Origin: Gemmobacter caeni
Lineage (GTDB): Bacteria > Pseudomonadota > Alphaproteobacteria > Rhodobacterales > Rhodobacteraceae
Assembly (NCBI RefSeq): GCF_003054195.1
Contig: NZ_QBKP01000009.1
Coordinates: forward strand, 145,590 to 209,589
DNA length: 64,000 nucleotides
Direction: 5' to 3'
Part shown: positions 41,691 to 50,741 of the stretch, piece after piece
Numbering within the stretch: the first letter of the stretch is position 1
Layout: each line of letters begins with the position of its first letter
Program-made: the position numbers and the translations under genes
Notes under the pieces: model-generated
What the model saw: the letters and a program-made list of their open reading frames with translations, nothing else
Database searches by the model: none
What the model was told of the DNA's origin: nothing

Positions 41691-42305
41691 TCAGGTGACG
41701 ATATACCAGTCGCGGCGATGGTTCATGGCCACGATGAAATTCAGAATGGCCGCGCCGAGCGCCGACCACAGCACCCTGTCGAGGGGCAGGACAGTGAGAG
41801 CAATGAGGAACAGGGTGACGTCGAACCCCAGCTGGACCCAGCCCGCGCGAAGGCCCAGCCGATCTTGCAGGATCAGCGCCACGATGGACACGCCGCCAAG
41901 GCTGGAGGCGTGCCGGAACAGGCCCAGCAGGCCGACACCCGCGACCACGCCAAACAGGATCGCGGCGACGGCGGGATGAATGCCGGGAAGCGGCAGCCAT
42001 GTTACAAGCGCGCTGGCCAGAAGCGAGACGGCGGTGACGGTCACGAAGCTCTTCAGGGCAAAGACTGCGCCGCGCCGCATCCAGGCGAAGGCATAGAAGG
42101 GCAGGTTGACGGCGAAGAAGGTCAGACCGAAGTTCCACCCTGTCGCATAAGACAGCAACAGCGCGACCCCGGCGGTGCCGCCTGTGATCAAGCCGGCTGC
42201 ACGCAGCAGGTGGATACCCAGAGCCGCCTGTATGGCGGCGGCGGTCAAGCCCTGGGCATCTTCCAGCAGCGAGTGGCGTGGGGTGAATTGAAGGTCAGTA
42301 TTCAT
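41691..42305 (-). CDS. YitT-family membrane protein (copy 1)
   Basis: A 204-residue integral membrane protein with about five helices, belonging to the YitT/DUF161 group: GITGGTAGVALLLSYATGWNFG region (cited as GLITGGTAG and LSYATGWNFG), FFAVNLPFY, and GGVSIVALILQDRLGLRAGWVQL (cited as RAGWVQLG). Only the membrane part is present, not the C-terminal DUF2179 domain of longer members. It is a paralogue of the next gene. Transport function is suspected in the family but unproven. Confidence 0.85.
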   Translation of the reverse strand: MNTDLQFTPRHSLLEDAQGLTAAAIQAALGIHLLRAAGLITGGTAGVALLLSYATGWNFGLTFFAVNLPFYAFAWMRRGAVFALKSFVTVTAVSLLASALVTWLPLPGIHPAVAAILFGVVAGVGLLGLFRHASSLGGVSIVALILQDRLGLRAGWVQLGFDVTLFLIALTVLPLDRVLWSALGAAILNFIVAMNHRRDWYIVT

Positions 42306-42393
42306 GACCTAAATATGCCGCATCGCAGCGAAATGAGCAGCGCGCATTCTGCAAGGCTGCTCTGTGTGCCGTGCAGGGCCAGGCCCGCGGGAG

Positions 42394-43005
42394 TCAGGCG
42401 ACGATATAGCGGTCGCGGCGGTGATTGATTGCGATGACCAGATTGACCACCACCGCACCCATGAAGCTGAGCGCGACCGTCGGCACATCCCGCAGGCAGA
42501 GGGCGATAGTGAACAACAGCGCATCAAAACCCAGCTGCACCCAGCCCGCGCGAAACCCCCAGCGATCCTGGATCATCAGGCCAAGAATTCCGATTCCGCC
42601 AAGGCTCGCCCCGTGGCGGAACAGTGCCAGCAGCGCCGAACCGGAGGCCAGGCCGAACAGCACCGCGCCGAAAACCGGGTTCAGATGCTCAAAGCCGATC
42701 CAGCCGGGCATGACCATGCTCAGCCCCGACAGGGAGGCAACGGCGAGGAAGGTCTTGATCGTGAAGGCCGGACCCATACGCAGCCAGCCCAGCAGATAGA
42801 AGGGCAGGTTGATTGCAAAGAACACCGGGCCGAACCCCCAGCCGGTCGCGTAAGAGATCAGCACCGCAAGCCCCGCCGTTTGCCCGGTGACAAGGCCCAG
42901 ATGCGTCAGGATCACGATGCCGAAGGAAGCCATGACGGTACCATAGGCAATCCCTTGGGCATCCTCGATCATCGAATGGCGGCTGACCTTGGCGGTCTGG
43001 GTCAT
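42394..43005 (-). CDS. YitT-family membrane protein (copy 2)
   Basis: A 203-residue paralogue of the preceding protein with the same layout: HSMIEDAQGIAYG at the start, LISYATGWGFGPVFFAINLPFYLLGW (cited as LISYATGWGFG), RWGFRAGWVQLG and the C-terminal NHRRDRYIV. The two genes are tandem in the same orientation with 88 bases between them, so they come from a duplication and probably have separate promoters. No substrate is known. Confidence 0.85.
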   Translation of the reverse strand: MTQTAKVSRHSMIEDAQGIAYGTVMASFGIVILTHLGLVTGQTAGLAVLISYATGWGFGPVFFAINLPFYLLGWLRMGPAFTIKTFLAVASLSGLSMVMPGWIGFEHLNPVFGAVLFGLASGSALLALFRHGASLGGIGILGLMIQDRWGFRAGWVQLGFDALLFTIALCLRDVPTVALSFMGAVVVNLVIAINHRRDRYIVA

Positions 43006-43146
43006 TGGGCGCTCCTGTATCGGCGCTGTTGCGCTGAAGCCACGTCAGCAGTGCAGAACGGCCACGTCGGGCGAATTCCTTTGCCCCGGACGGGGCTGCC
43101 GTGCAAGCAGGGTCGCATCCGGCAATTCAGACAGGGAGGGCGGATC

Positions 43147-43242
43147 ATGGCTTACAACGCATACGCCCTTTCGACCGGCGTGAACTCGGCAGCAGCCATT
43201 GCCCGAGCTTCGCAGCGAACCCGCGTCTTGGCCCGAGCCTGA
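43147..43242 (+). CDS. Possible 31-residue peptide, DUF1127-like N-terminus
   Basis: ATG 43147 follows a strong AGGGAGGG at seven bases and opens a 31-residue frame beginning MAYNAYALSTG and ending in a basic RTRVLARA. The MAYN start resembles the N-terminus of short DUF1127 proteins in this family, and a DUF1127-like protein follows 160 bases on. It could be a genuine small protein, or a DUF1127 gene cut short by mutation. Confidence 0.4.
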   Translation: MAYNAYALSTGVNSAAAIARASQRTRVLARA

Positions 43243-43402
43243 CCGCAGTTCACCGGCCCCATGTGGCCAACCGTCTGAACCCCTGACCGGACTTCTTTCA
43301 CAAAGCGCGCGTGACGGGCCATTGGCCGTGATGTCGCACCTCTGTCCGGTCATTTTCAACCTAACAGCAGAGGCCGGTTGCGTGATCCGCACCGGAAATC
43401 CC

Positions 43403-43627
43403 ATGACCAAAGATGAAAGCCTTCCGGCAATCCATGCCCTGATCCACAGCCTTGGTGCGCGCCGCGTGTTCATCGCCGCCGCGCTGGCGCTGCTGCGCCC
43501 CGCACCCCGGCGGCCACTGGCGGCGCAGTTCCAGGATCTTGATGACCGCATGCGCCGTGACATCGGCCTGCCGCCAAAAGCGGCCTCGCCCCCGATGCCG
43601 CTGGGGATGCAGCATACGCTGTGGTGA
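43403..43627 (+). CDS. Small DUF1127-like protein
   Basis: A 74-residue protein starting MTKDESLPAIHAL. Its end carries the DUF1127 (YjiS) mark LDDRMRRDIGLP, found in short Arg-rich bacterial proteins; some act with small RNAs or in phosphate and stress responses. A further 17 residues follow this motif, more than usual. The start is uncertain: no strong ribosome binding site precedes ATG 43403, and the frame is open upstream. It converges on icd. Confidence 0.6.
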   Translation: MTKDESLPAIHALIHSLGARRVFIAAALALLRPAPRRPLAAQFQDLDDRMRRDIGLPPKAASPPMPLGMQHTLW

Positions 43628-43635
43628 AACGAGAA

Positions 43636-43657
43636 GGGGCGGCCCGAAGGCCGCCCC
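43636..43657 (-). terminator. Terminator of icd
   Basis: Read on the minus strand, GGGGCGGCC and GGCCGCCCC form a perfect nine-base stem closed by a TTCG tetraloop and followed by TTCTCGTTT. It lies 10 bases after the icd stop and also between convergent genes. Confidence 0.85.
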
Positions 43658-43666
43658 GCTCCGGCG

Positions 43667-44881
43667 TCAGCCCGCCAGAGCCTTGTTGAGGTATTCGTCC
43701 ACCTTTTCGAGGTAGCCCATGGTGGTGAGCCACTTCTGGTCGGGGCCGACCAGCAGCGCCAGATCCTTGGTCATCCAGCCGTCTTCGACGGTCTGCACGC
43801 AGACCTTTTCCAGCGTGGTGGCGAAGTTGGCCAGCGCCTCATTGCCATCCAGTTTCGCGCGGTGCTTCAGGCCGCCGGTCCAGGCGAAGATCGACGCGAT
43901 GGAGTTGGTCGAGGTTTCCTTGCCCGCCTGATGCTGACGGTAGTGACGGGTCACGGTGCCGTGCGCGGCTTCCGCCTCGACCGTCTTGCCATCGGGCGTC
44001 ATCAGCACCGAGGTCATCAGGCCCAGCGAACCGAAACCCTGCGCCACGGTATCCGACTGCACGTCGCCGTCATAGTTCTTGCAGGCCCAGATATAGCCAC
44101 CCGACCATTTCAGCGCCGAAGCCACCATGTCGTCGATCAGGCGGTGTTCGTAATGGATGCCAGCGGCCTTGAACTTGTCTTCAAACTCTTCGGCATAGAC
44201 CTTGGCGAACAGATCCTTGAAGCGGCCGTCATAGGCCTTGAGGATGGTGTTCTTGGTCGACAGATAGACCGGCCAGCCCTTCATGAGGCCATAGTTCATC
44301 GAGGACCGGGCGAAGTCGATGATCGACTGGTCGAGGTTGTACATCCCCATGGCCACACCGGCGGCGGGGGCGTCGAACACATCACGTTCGATCACGGTGC
44401 CGTCTTCGCCCACGAATTTCATCGTGAGCTTGCCCTTGCCCGGGAACAGGAAGTCGGTGGCGCGATACTGGTCGCCAAAGGCGTGACGGCCGACGACGAT
44501 CGGCTGGGTCCAGCCCGGAACCAGACGCGGCACGTTCTTGCAGATGATCGGCTCGCGGAAGATCACGCCGCCGAGGATATTGCGGATGGTGCCGTTCGGC
44601 GACTTCCACATCTGTTTCAGGCCGAATTCCTCGACCCGCTGTTCATCGGGGGTGATGGTGGCGCATTTCACCGCCACGCCGACTTCCTTGGTCTTCAGCG
44701 CGGAATCGATGGTGATCTGGTCATTGGTGCGGTCACGTTCTTCGATGCCGAGATCGTAATAGAGCAGGTCGACATCCAGATAGGGCAGGATCAGCTTCTT
44801 CTTGATGAAATCCCAGATGATCCGGGTCATTTCATCGCCGTCCATCTCGACGATGGGGTTCGCCACCTTGATCTTGGTCAT
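43667..44881 (-). CDS. icd: NADP-dependent isocitrate dehydrogenase
   Basis: Oxidises isocitrate to 2-oxoglutarate in the TCA cycle. The 404-residue protein is of the homodimeric, eukaryote-like type II form found in Alphaproteobacteria: start [33 protein letters not shown], and [19 protein letters not shown] (cited as YDGDVQSD) with the metal-binding Asp residues, then [12 protein letters not shown] for NADP. ATG 44881 is the family start. Confidence 0.97.
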   Translation of the reverse strand: MTKIKVANPIVEMDGDEMTRIIWDFIKKKLILPYLDVDLLYYDLGIEERDRTNDQITIDSALKTKEVGVAVKCATITPDEQRVEEFGLKQMWKSPNGTIRNILGGVIFREPIICKNVPRLVPGWTQPIVVGRHAFGDQYRATDFLFPGKGKLTMKFVGEDGTVIERDVFDAPAAGVAMGMYNLDQSIIDFARSSMNYGLMKGWPVYLSTKNTILKAYDGRFKDLFAKVYAEEFEDKFKAAGIHYEHRLIDDMVASALKWSGGYIWACKNYDGDVQSDTVAQGFGSLGLMTSVLMTPDGKTVEAEAAHGTVTRHYRQHQAGKETSTNSIASIFAWTGGLKHRAKLDGNEALANFATTLEKVCVQTVEDGWMTKDLALLVGPDQKWLTTMGYLEKVDEYLNKALAG

Positions 44882-45011
44882 GCGCCTGGCCTTTTCAGGT
44901 TGAGGATTCGGATGGAGGCTGCATAAAGGAAAAACTGCGGCAAGGGAAGCCCGGTATGCAATTGCATACCAAAATGCGCCGATGGGTCGGTGCCGCAACG
45001 GGGAGTGGGCA

Positions 45012-45677
45012 GTGAAACGGTTCTGGCTGGCGGGTGTCGTGGCAGCAATCCTGTTCGGGATGCCTGTGCAGGCGGGTCTGTTGCCCAGCCGAGAGGGTAT
45101 GACCGAGGTTGCGCCGGGTCTCTGGATCGACCGCGCGGCGAAACCGGCGGCGATTGCCCGAATCCGGCGGGATATTGCCGCGGCCGAAAAGGTGGTCGGC
45201 AAGGCGCTGGGGGGCGTGGCGCGCCCGGAATGGCTGGTGTGCACCACGCGGGCCTGCGACCGGCGGAACAATTATACCACGCGGGGTATGACCTATGGCT
45301 ACAGCCTCATCACCGTGAATTCGAAGGGCGCGAAGTCGGCGGGGGTGTTCAGTCACGAGCTGACCCATGCCACGCTGCACAGCGCCATTCCGCCCTTGGG
45401 CCTGTTGACCGGCGCCTTGCCGATCTGGTTCGACGAGGGCGCGGCGGTGCTGATTTCGGGCGAGCCCGCGCAGGCAGCCGATGCGGCGGCCTGTGCGGGG
45501 CGGCAGGTGCCGCTGCCGCGAAATCACCGCGAGTTTTCCCGCCGATCCGGGGTGAAGGGCGAAGGGGCGCTGGCGCTTTATGTGGCGTCCACCTGCGCAG
45601 TGCGCGGCTGGCTGGCGCAGGGGAACACCCTGCGCGACATGCTGCCGCAGATGCAACAGAAGGGGAGGCTGCCCTGA
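45012..45677 (+). CDS. Putative secreted zinc peptidase (HExxH)
   Basis: A 221-residue protein with a signal peptide (residues 1-21, ending PVQAG). HELTH at 115-119 is a zincin motif, and Glu142 in IWFDEGAAV, 23 residues on, is placed like the third ligand of gluzincins. Four Cys (77, 82, 161, 195) could form periplasmic disulfides. I do not recognise a named family. Start is GTG 45012 behind GGGAGTGGG. It is divergent from icd and convergent with the tandem-HD gene. Confidence 0.65.
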   Translation: MKRFWLAGVVAAILFGMPVQAGLLPSREGMTEVAPGLWIDRAAKPAAIARIRRDIAAAEKVVGKALGGVARPEWLVCTTRACDRRNNYTTRGMTYGYSLITVNSKGAKSAGVFSHELTHATLHSAIPPLGLLTGALPIWFDEGAAVLISGEPAQAADAAACAGRQVPLPRNHREFSRRSGVKGEGALALYVASTCAVRGWLAQGNTLRDMLPQMQQKGRLP

Positions 45678-46829
45678 TCAGGTGCCAAAGAACGGCGCTG
45701 CCTGCGCCCGCACCCAAGGCCAGAGAGCGGGCGCCCCGCGCGCGACTTTCACACCCACGCGGGATTCAAGCTGCGTGGCGGTGACCTGATAGGTGATCCA
45801 CGTCCCGCCGCCCGACATCAGGTTCGCCATCACCGGCTGCACCCGGTCAAGGCTTTTGGCGAAAACGGCATCGGGGCTCTCAGCCGCCTCAAACTCTTCC
45901 CACAGGGCGCGCAGATGGGTGCCGGTGGCGACGGGCAGCAGGCCGAACAGCCGGTCCGCAGCGGCGGCTTCGGCGGCCTGTGTCTGGGTCGAGCCATGCG
46001 CCTTGCCATCCGCCGAATGAATCGGCACATCGCCCACGTCGATTTCCACCAGATCGTGCAGGATCAGCATTCGCATCACCCGCGCAATATCGACTGCGGG
46101 CGCCGCCTGATCGGCCAGCACCAGCGCATAAAGCGCCAGATGCCAGCTGTGTTCGCCCGAAGTTTCGCAGCGCGAGCCACCCACCAGCGTGGTGGCGCGG
46201 GTCACCGATTTCAGCCGGTCCGCCTCGGCCAGAAAGGCCAGCCGTGCGCGCAGGTCGGGGCCTGCGGTGCCCGGACCACCCGCCAGAAGGTCAACCGCAT
46301 GGGTGTAGAACTCCGGCCATTCCTGCCGGAACCGTGCGGCGCGGCCGGTGGCAAGATTGTCGCGCACGACATCCAGATGATCGGCGGGCGGGCAGGGCGA
46401 CATCAGCACCTGCAGCAGCGGCTGCGCATGATCCAGCCGCTTGGCCAGGCGCGCGGCGGGTGTCGTGCCCGCCTCGAATTCATCCCAAAGGGCGCGCAAT
46501 GGTGCGGCCAGATCGGGCGGCGCATGGCCAAAAATCCGGTCTGCCGCCGCTGCCTCGGCTTGTGCGACCTTATCGGGGTTGTCGATCAGATGAATGGGAT
46601 GGTCGCCGCAATAGACCTCGGGCAGATCATGCAGCACCAGCATGGCCAGCGCCCGGTCAAGCTCGGGCAGACCATGGCCCAGCACCAGCGCCCAAAGCGC
46701 CAGATGCCAGCTATGTTCGGCGCTGTTCTCCGCCCGGCTGCCATCCATCAGCACATTGGCGCGGTCCACCGATTTCAGGCCATCGGCGGCATTCAGAAAG
46801 GCGAACTGCGCGGTCAGCCGGTCGGTCAC
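45678..46829 (-). CDS. Protein with two tandem HD domains (YfbR-like)
   Basis: A 383-residue protein made of two homologous halves, each an HD hydrolase of the HD_3/YfbR-type. First half: EHSWHLALWALVL with His39 and LHDLPE with His-Asp 67-68; second half: EHSWHLALYALVL with His227 and LHDLVE with 258-259. Both metal sites look intact. YfbR relatives are 5'-deoxynucleotidases, so nucleotide hydrolysis is likely. The ATG overlaps the next upstream gene by four bases. Confidence 0.85.
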   Translation of the reverse strand: MTDRLTAQFAFLNAADGLKSVDRANVLMDGSRAENSAEHSWHLALWALVLGHGLPELDRALAMLVLHDLPEVYCGDHPIHLIDNPDKVAQAEAAAADRIFGHAPPDLAAPLRALWDEFEAGTTPAARLAKRLDHAQPLLQVLMSPCPPADHLDVVRDNLATGRAARFRQEWPEFYTHAVDLLAGGPGTAGPDLRARLAFLAEADRLKSVTRATTLVGGSRCETSGEHSWHLALYALVLADQAAPAVDIARVMRMLILHDLVEIDVGDVPIHSADGKAHGSTQTQAAEAAAADRLFGLLPVATGTHLRALWEEFEAAESPDAVFAKSLDRVQPVMANLMSGGGTWITYQVTATQLESRVGVKVARGAPALWPWVRAQAAPFFGT

Positions 46830-47056
46830 CCGGCGGCTCCCTTGCGATGGGCGCCAAGGCGGCGGTTGAGGTAGTCGCGCGCCCGGCGTTCGGCCAGACG
46901 CACGCGCACAGCGGTCATGAACGCCTCTTCCATCGAAGGCGAGACGGTGGCGAGCATCTTGGCGACATCGAGATAGAAACGCTCCTGCTCCATCTCGTCC
47001 TGTGCGGCCAGAACGTCGCGGGCAAGGGCGTCGGCCAGATCCTCGGTCACGCCCAT
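46826..47056 (-). CDS. Conserved small protein of unknown function
   Basis: A 76-residue, mostly helical protein (LADALARDVLAAQDEMEQE, then SMEEAFMTAVRVRLAERRARDYL, shown as separate segments) with a basic C-terminus. I do not recognise it. It starts one base beyond the stop of the alpha/beta hydrolase and overlaps the tandem-HD gene, so the three form one operon. Confidence 0.65.
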   Translation of the reverse strand: MGVTEDLADALARDVLAAQDEMEQERFYLDVAKMLATVSPSMEEAFMTAVRVRLAERRARDYLNRRLGAHRKGAAG

Positions 47057-47057
47057 G

Positions 47058-47717
47058 TCAGCGGCTGCCTTCCCCCAGACGGCGGGTCACATAGCTGGAC
47101 ACCGTGTCGATCATGGGCTTCATATGCGCCTCTTCATTGCTGAAGAAGTGATCCGCGCCCTCGATCTGTTCGTGGGTGATGGTGATGCCCTTCTGCTCGT
47201 GCAGCTTGTTCACGAGGCTCACGGTATCCTTCGGCGGTGCCACGCGGTCGGCGGTGCCATTGATGATGAGACCCGAGGACGGGCAGGGCGCGAGGAAGCT
47301 GAAATCATACATGTTCGCCGGCGGCGCCACGCTGATGAAGCCGGTGATCTCTGGCCGCCGCATCAGAAGCTGCATGCCGATCCAGGCGCCGAAGCTGAAG
47401 CCGGCGACCCAGCAATGCTTGGCGTTCTGGTTCATGCTTTGCAGGTAATCCAGCGCCGAGGCGGCGTCCGACAGCTCGCCAATGCCCTGATCATACTCGC
47501 CCTGGCTGCGCCCCACGCCGCGGAAGTTGAACCGCAGCACGGTGAAGCCCATGTTGTAGAAGGCGTAATGAAGGTTGTAGACTACCTTGTTGTTCATCGT
47601 GCCGCCGAATTGCGGGTGCGGATGCAGGACGATGGCAATCGGGGCGTCGCGTTCCTTTTGCGGGTGGTAACGGCCTTCAAGACGGCCTTCCGGGCCGGCA
47701 AAGATCACTTCGGGCAT
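47058..47717 (-). CDS. Alpha/beta hydrolase
   Basis: A 219-residue alpha/beta hydrolase of the short dienelactone-hydrolase-like type: HPHPQFGGTMNNKVV, nucleophile in GFSFGAWIG (Ser), Asp in NGTADRVAPP and His in IEGADHFF. Substrate unknown. ATG 47717 (MPEVIFAGPEGR) is the family start. Such a hydrolase is next to iscR in many Rhodobacteraceae; here too it is divergent from iscR. Confidence 0.87.
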   Translation of the reverse strand: MPEVIFAGPEGRLEGRYHPQKERDAPIAIVLHPHPQFGGTMNNKVVYNLHYAFYNMGFTVLRFNFRGVGRSQGEYDQGIGELSDAASALDYLQSMNQNAKHCWVAGFSFGAWIGMQLLMRRPEITGFISVAPPANMYDFSFLAPCPSSGLIINGTADRVAPPKDTVSLVNKLHEQKGITITHEQIEGADHFFSNEEAHMKPMIDTVSSYVTRRLGEGSR

Positions 47718-47859
47718 TTCGTCGCCTTTACTGTCGTCCGCCCTTCGGAGATTGCGCAATCCGGGCGGTTCCATTAAGTCCCGTCGGGCAAGGCCCCGGG
47801 GGTTCAGGTGAGTTAAGCGCCCCTGCCGGTGGCGTCAATGGATTTGGGGGAAGCGGGCG

Positions 47860-48321
47860 ATGAAACTGTCGACGAAAGGCCGCTATGCCATGGTGGCTCT
47901 GGCCGATCTGGCGCTGGCGAAACCCGAGGATCTGGTGTCGCTGGCCGAGATTTCGAAGCGTCAGGATATTTCGCTGCCCTATCTGGAACAGCTTTTCGTC
48001 AAGCTGCGCCGTGCCGGTCTGGTGGAGGCGGTGCGCGGCCCCGGCGGCGGCTACCGCCTGTCGCGAAGCCCCTCGGACATCCGCGTGTCCGAGGTGATGG
48101 AGGCGGTCGAGGAAACCGTGAACGCCATGCACACCGGGGCCGGGGCCTCGGGCGGTGTGTCGGGGTCGCGGGCGCAATCGCTGACCAACCGGCTGTGGGA
48201 GGGTCTTTCGGCGCATGTCTATGTGTTCCTGCACCAGACCCGCCTGTCGGATGTGATCCGCAACGAGATGCGCCCGTGCCCTGCCGTGCCCGCGATCTTC
48301 CGCGTGGTCGATGAAGACTGA
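47860..48321 (+). CDS. iscR: Fe-S/iron-responsive regulator IscR (Rrf2 family)
   Basis: A 153-residue Rrf2-family winged-helix regulator: MKLSTKGRYAMVALADLAL, then SLPYLEQLFVKLR and RGPGGGYRL. Only one Cys (Cys140) is present; the three-Cys cluster of enterobacterial IscR is missing. IscR of Rhodobacter is also reported to have a single Cys. The expected target is the suf operon, which lies 30 kb away at 11397-18033 instead of downstream. cimA starts one base after its stop. Confidence 0.88.
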   Translation: MKLSTKGRYAMVALADLALAKPEDLVSLAEISKRQDISLPYLEQLFVKLRRAGLVEAVRGPGGGYRLSRSPSDIRVSEVMEAVEETVNAMHTGAGASGGVSGSRAQSLTNRLWEGLSAHVYVFLHQTRLSDVIRNEMRPCPAVPAIFRVVDED

Positions 48322-49959
48322 ATGACCGAAAGCCAGCCTGTCATGCGCGAGCATCTTTACCTGTTCGACACCACCCTGCGCGATGGCCAGCAGACGCAGG
48401 GCGTGCAATTCTCGCTGTCGGAAAAACAGCAGATCGCCCGCGCGCTGGATGCGCTGGGGGTGGATTACATCGAGGGCGGCTGGCCTGGCGCCAACCCGAC
48501 CGACAGTGATTTCTTCCGCGACCGTCCGCAAACCCGCGCCACCTTCACCGCCTTCGGCATGACGAAACGCGCAGGTCGCTCGGCCGAGAATGACGATGTG
48601 CTGGCGGCGGTACTGGATGCGGAAACCCCTGCGGTCTGTCTGGTCGGCAAAACCCATGACTTCCATGTCACCACCGCGCTCGGCATCACCCTGTCCGAGA
48701 ATGTGGAGAATATCCGCGCCTCCGTGGCCCATGTGGTCACGAAGGGGCGGGAGGCGCTGTTTGATGCCGAACATTTCTTCGACGGCTACAAGGCCAACCC
48801 GGATTATGCGCTGGACTGTCTGAAAGCCGCGTTCGGGGCGGGGGCGCGCTGGATCGTGCTTTGCGATACCAACGGCGGCACATTGCCCGAAGAAGTGGGC
48901 ACCATCACCCGCGCCGTGATCGCGGCTGGCATTCCGGGCGACCGGCTGGGCATCCATTGCCATGACGATACCGGCAATGCGGTGGCCAATTCGCTGGCTG
49001 CCGTGCTGGCGGGCGCGCGGCAGGTGCAGGGCACGCTGAACGGCCTGGGCGAGCGCTGCGGCAATGCCAACCTCACCACGCTGATCCCGACGCTGATGCT
49101 GAAGGCGCCGTTCCGTGACAGGCTGGACACCGGCGTCAGCGACGCGGCACTTGCGGGGCTGGTCAAGACCTCGCGCATGCTCGACGATATCCTGAACCGG
49201 GTACCCCTGCGCAGCGCCCCTTATGTCGGCGCTTCGGCCTTTGCCCACAAGGCGGGGCTGCATGCCAGCGCCATCGTGAAAGACCCCACGACCTACGAAC
49301 ATATCGACCCTGCGCTGGTAGGGAACGAGCGGCTGATCCCGATGTCCAATCAGGCCGGGCAATCGAACCTGCGCGCCCGGCTGGCGGCGGCGGGGATCGA
49401 GGTTGCGCCGAACGACCCGCGCCTTGCCCTGATCCTCGACAAGATCAAGACCCGCGAGGACGAGGGATACGCCTATGACGGCGCGCAGGCGAGTTTCGAG
49501 CTGCTGGCGCGGCGCGAACTGGGCCTCTGCCCTGAATTCTTCGAGGTGAAACGCTACCGTGTCACTGTCGAGCGGCGGAAGAACAAATACGACCGCATGG
49601 TTTCCCTGTCGGAAGCGGTGGTGGTGGTGAAGATCGACGGTCACAAGATGCTGTCCGTCTCGGAAAGCATGGATGAGGCTGGCACCGACCGCGGCCCGGT
49701 CAACGCGCTTTACAAGGCGCTGGCCAAGGATCTGGGACCGTATCAGGCCTGTATCGACGACATGAAGCTGGTGGACTTCAAGGTCCGCATCACCCAGGGC
49801 GGCACCGAGGCGGTCACGCGTGTCATCATCGACAGCGAGGATGGTCAGGGTCGGCGCTGGTCTACCGTGGGTGTCAGCCCGAATATCGTGGACGCGAGCT
49901 TCGAGGCGCTGCTCGATGCGATCCAGTGGAAGCTGATCCGCGATCAGGGCGCCGCATGA
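48322..49959 (+). CDS. cimA: Citramalate synthase
   Basis: Condenses pyruvate and acetyl-CoA to (R)-citramalate, a threonine-independent start to isoleucine. The 545-residue protein resembles the long CimA/LeuA2 type: DTTLRDGQQTQGVQFS, the metal motif with His in GIHCHDDTGNAVANS (cited as IHCHDDTG), GLGERCGNANL and the C-terminal LeuA-type regulatory domain (about 410-535). It follows iscR directly and is overlapped by a squalene/phytoene-synthase-like gene. Confidence 0.92.
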   Translation: MTESQPVMREHLYLFDTTLRDGQQTQGVQFSLSEKQQIARALDALGVDYIEGGWPGANPTDSDFFRDRPQTRATFTAFGMTKRAGRSAENDDVLAAVLDAETPAVCLVGKTHDFHVTTALGITLSENVENIRASVAHVVTKGREALFDAEHFFDGYKANPDYALDCLKAAFGAGARWIVLCDTNGGTLPEEVGTITRAVIAAGIPGDRLGIHCHDDTGNAVANSLAAVLAGARQVQGTLNGLGERCGNANLTTLIPTLMLKAPFRDRLDTGVSDAALAGLVKTSRMLDDILNRVPLRSAPYVGASAFAHKAGLHASAIVKDPTTYEHIDPALVGNERLIPMSNQAGQSNLRARLAAAGIEVAPNDPRLALILDKIKTREDEGYAYDGAQASFELLARRELGLCPEFFEVKRYRVTVERRKNKYDRMVSLSEAVVVVKIDGHKMLSVSESMDEAGTDRGPVNALYKALAKDLGPYQACIDDMKLVDFKVRITQGGTEAVTRVIIDSEDGQGRRWSTVGVSPNIVDASFEALLDAIQWKLIRDQGAA

Positions 49960-50708
49960 GCGAGGCCTGCGCCGAAATCGTGCAGCGCGCCGACCCGGAG
50001 CGTTTCGCCGCATTGATGGCTGCGCCGGTGGCGGATCGCCCGGCGCTGGCGGTGCTCTACGCCTTCAATGCCGAGGTTGCGCGTGCGCCCTGGGCGAGCA
50101 AAGAGCCGATGATCGCCGAAATGCGCCTGCAATGGTGGCGCGATGCGGTCGAGGCCGCAGCGGCAGGTGGCGGGCAGCCGCATGAGGTCATGACCCCGCT
50201 GGGAAATATGATCCGTGACAAAGGCTTGCCGGTCGAAGCTCTGGACGGGATGGTCGCCGCACGTCAATGGGATGTCTGGCGCGAACCACATGCCGATGCC
50301 GCCGCGCTGTGGCGGTATCTTGAGGAAACTGGCGGGGCTTTGCTGTGGCTCGCGGCGAAAGCTCTGGGCGCGCCGGACCGGGCGGAGCCCGCAGCGCGCA
50401 GTCTGGGCGCTGCGCAGGCCCTGGCCAATTACCTGCGCGCGGTGCCCCAGCTTGAAACGCTGGGACGCATTCCGCTGGTTGACGGGACGCCTGCTGGCGT
50501 CGCAGCGCTGGCCCGCGAAGGGCTTGCGCGCCTCGATACAGTGCGCGGCCCTATCCCACGCGGTGCGGCACTGGCCGCCTTCCTGACGCGGCCAGTTCTT
50601 GCGTTTGCCGCACAGGAACCCGCACGGGTGGCGGATGGCTCCCTGGATCTGTCCGAGTTCACGCGCCGCAAACGTCTTCTTTGGCAAAGCCTTACCGGGC
50701 GTTTCTAA
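49956..50708 (+). CDS. Squalene/phytoene synthase family protein
   Basis: A 250-residue protein of the SQS/PSY fold, closest in pattern to the short NDUFAF6-like branch: FNAEVARAPW, MRLQWWRDAVE and YLRAVPQLETLGRIPL. The second Asp-rich motif of true synthases (DxxxD) is not preserved as such, so prenyl synthesis is doubtful; mitochondrial relatives help assemble respiratory complex I. ATG 49956 overlaps the cimA stop. Confidence 0.82.
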   Translation: MSEACAEIVQRADPERFAALMAAPVADRPALAVLYAFNAEVARAPWASKEPMIAEMRLQWWRDAVEAAAAGGGQPHEVMTPLGNMIRDKGLPVEALDGMVAARQWDVWREPHADAAALWRYLEETGGALLWLAAKALGAPDRAEPAARSLGAAQALANYLRAVPQLETLGRIPLVDGTPAGVAALAREGLARLDTVRGPIPRGAALAAFLTRPVLAFAAQEPARVADGSLDLSEFTRRKRLLWQSLTGRF

Positions 50709-50741
50709 CTTCCGGCGGCAAGCTTGCGGCGCTGTCGGATG

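Noticed and set aside
47728..50013. A 761-codon minus-strand open frame opposite iscR and cimA
   Set aside because: It spans two unrelated conserved genes in the opposite sense and has the composition expected of an antisense frame.
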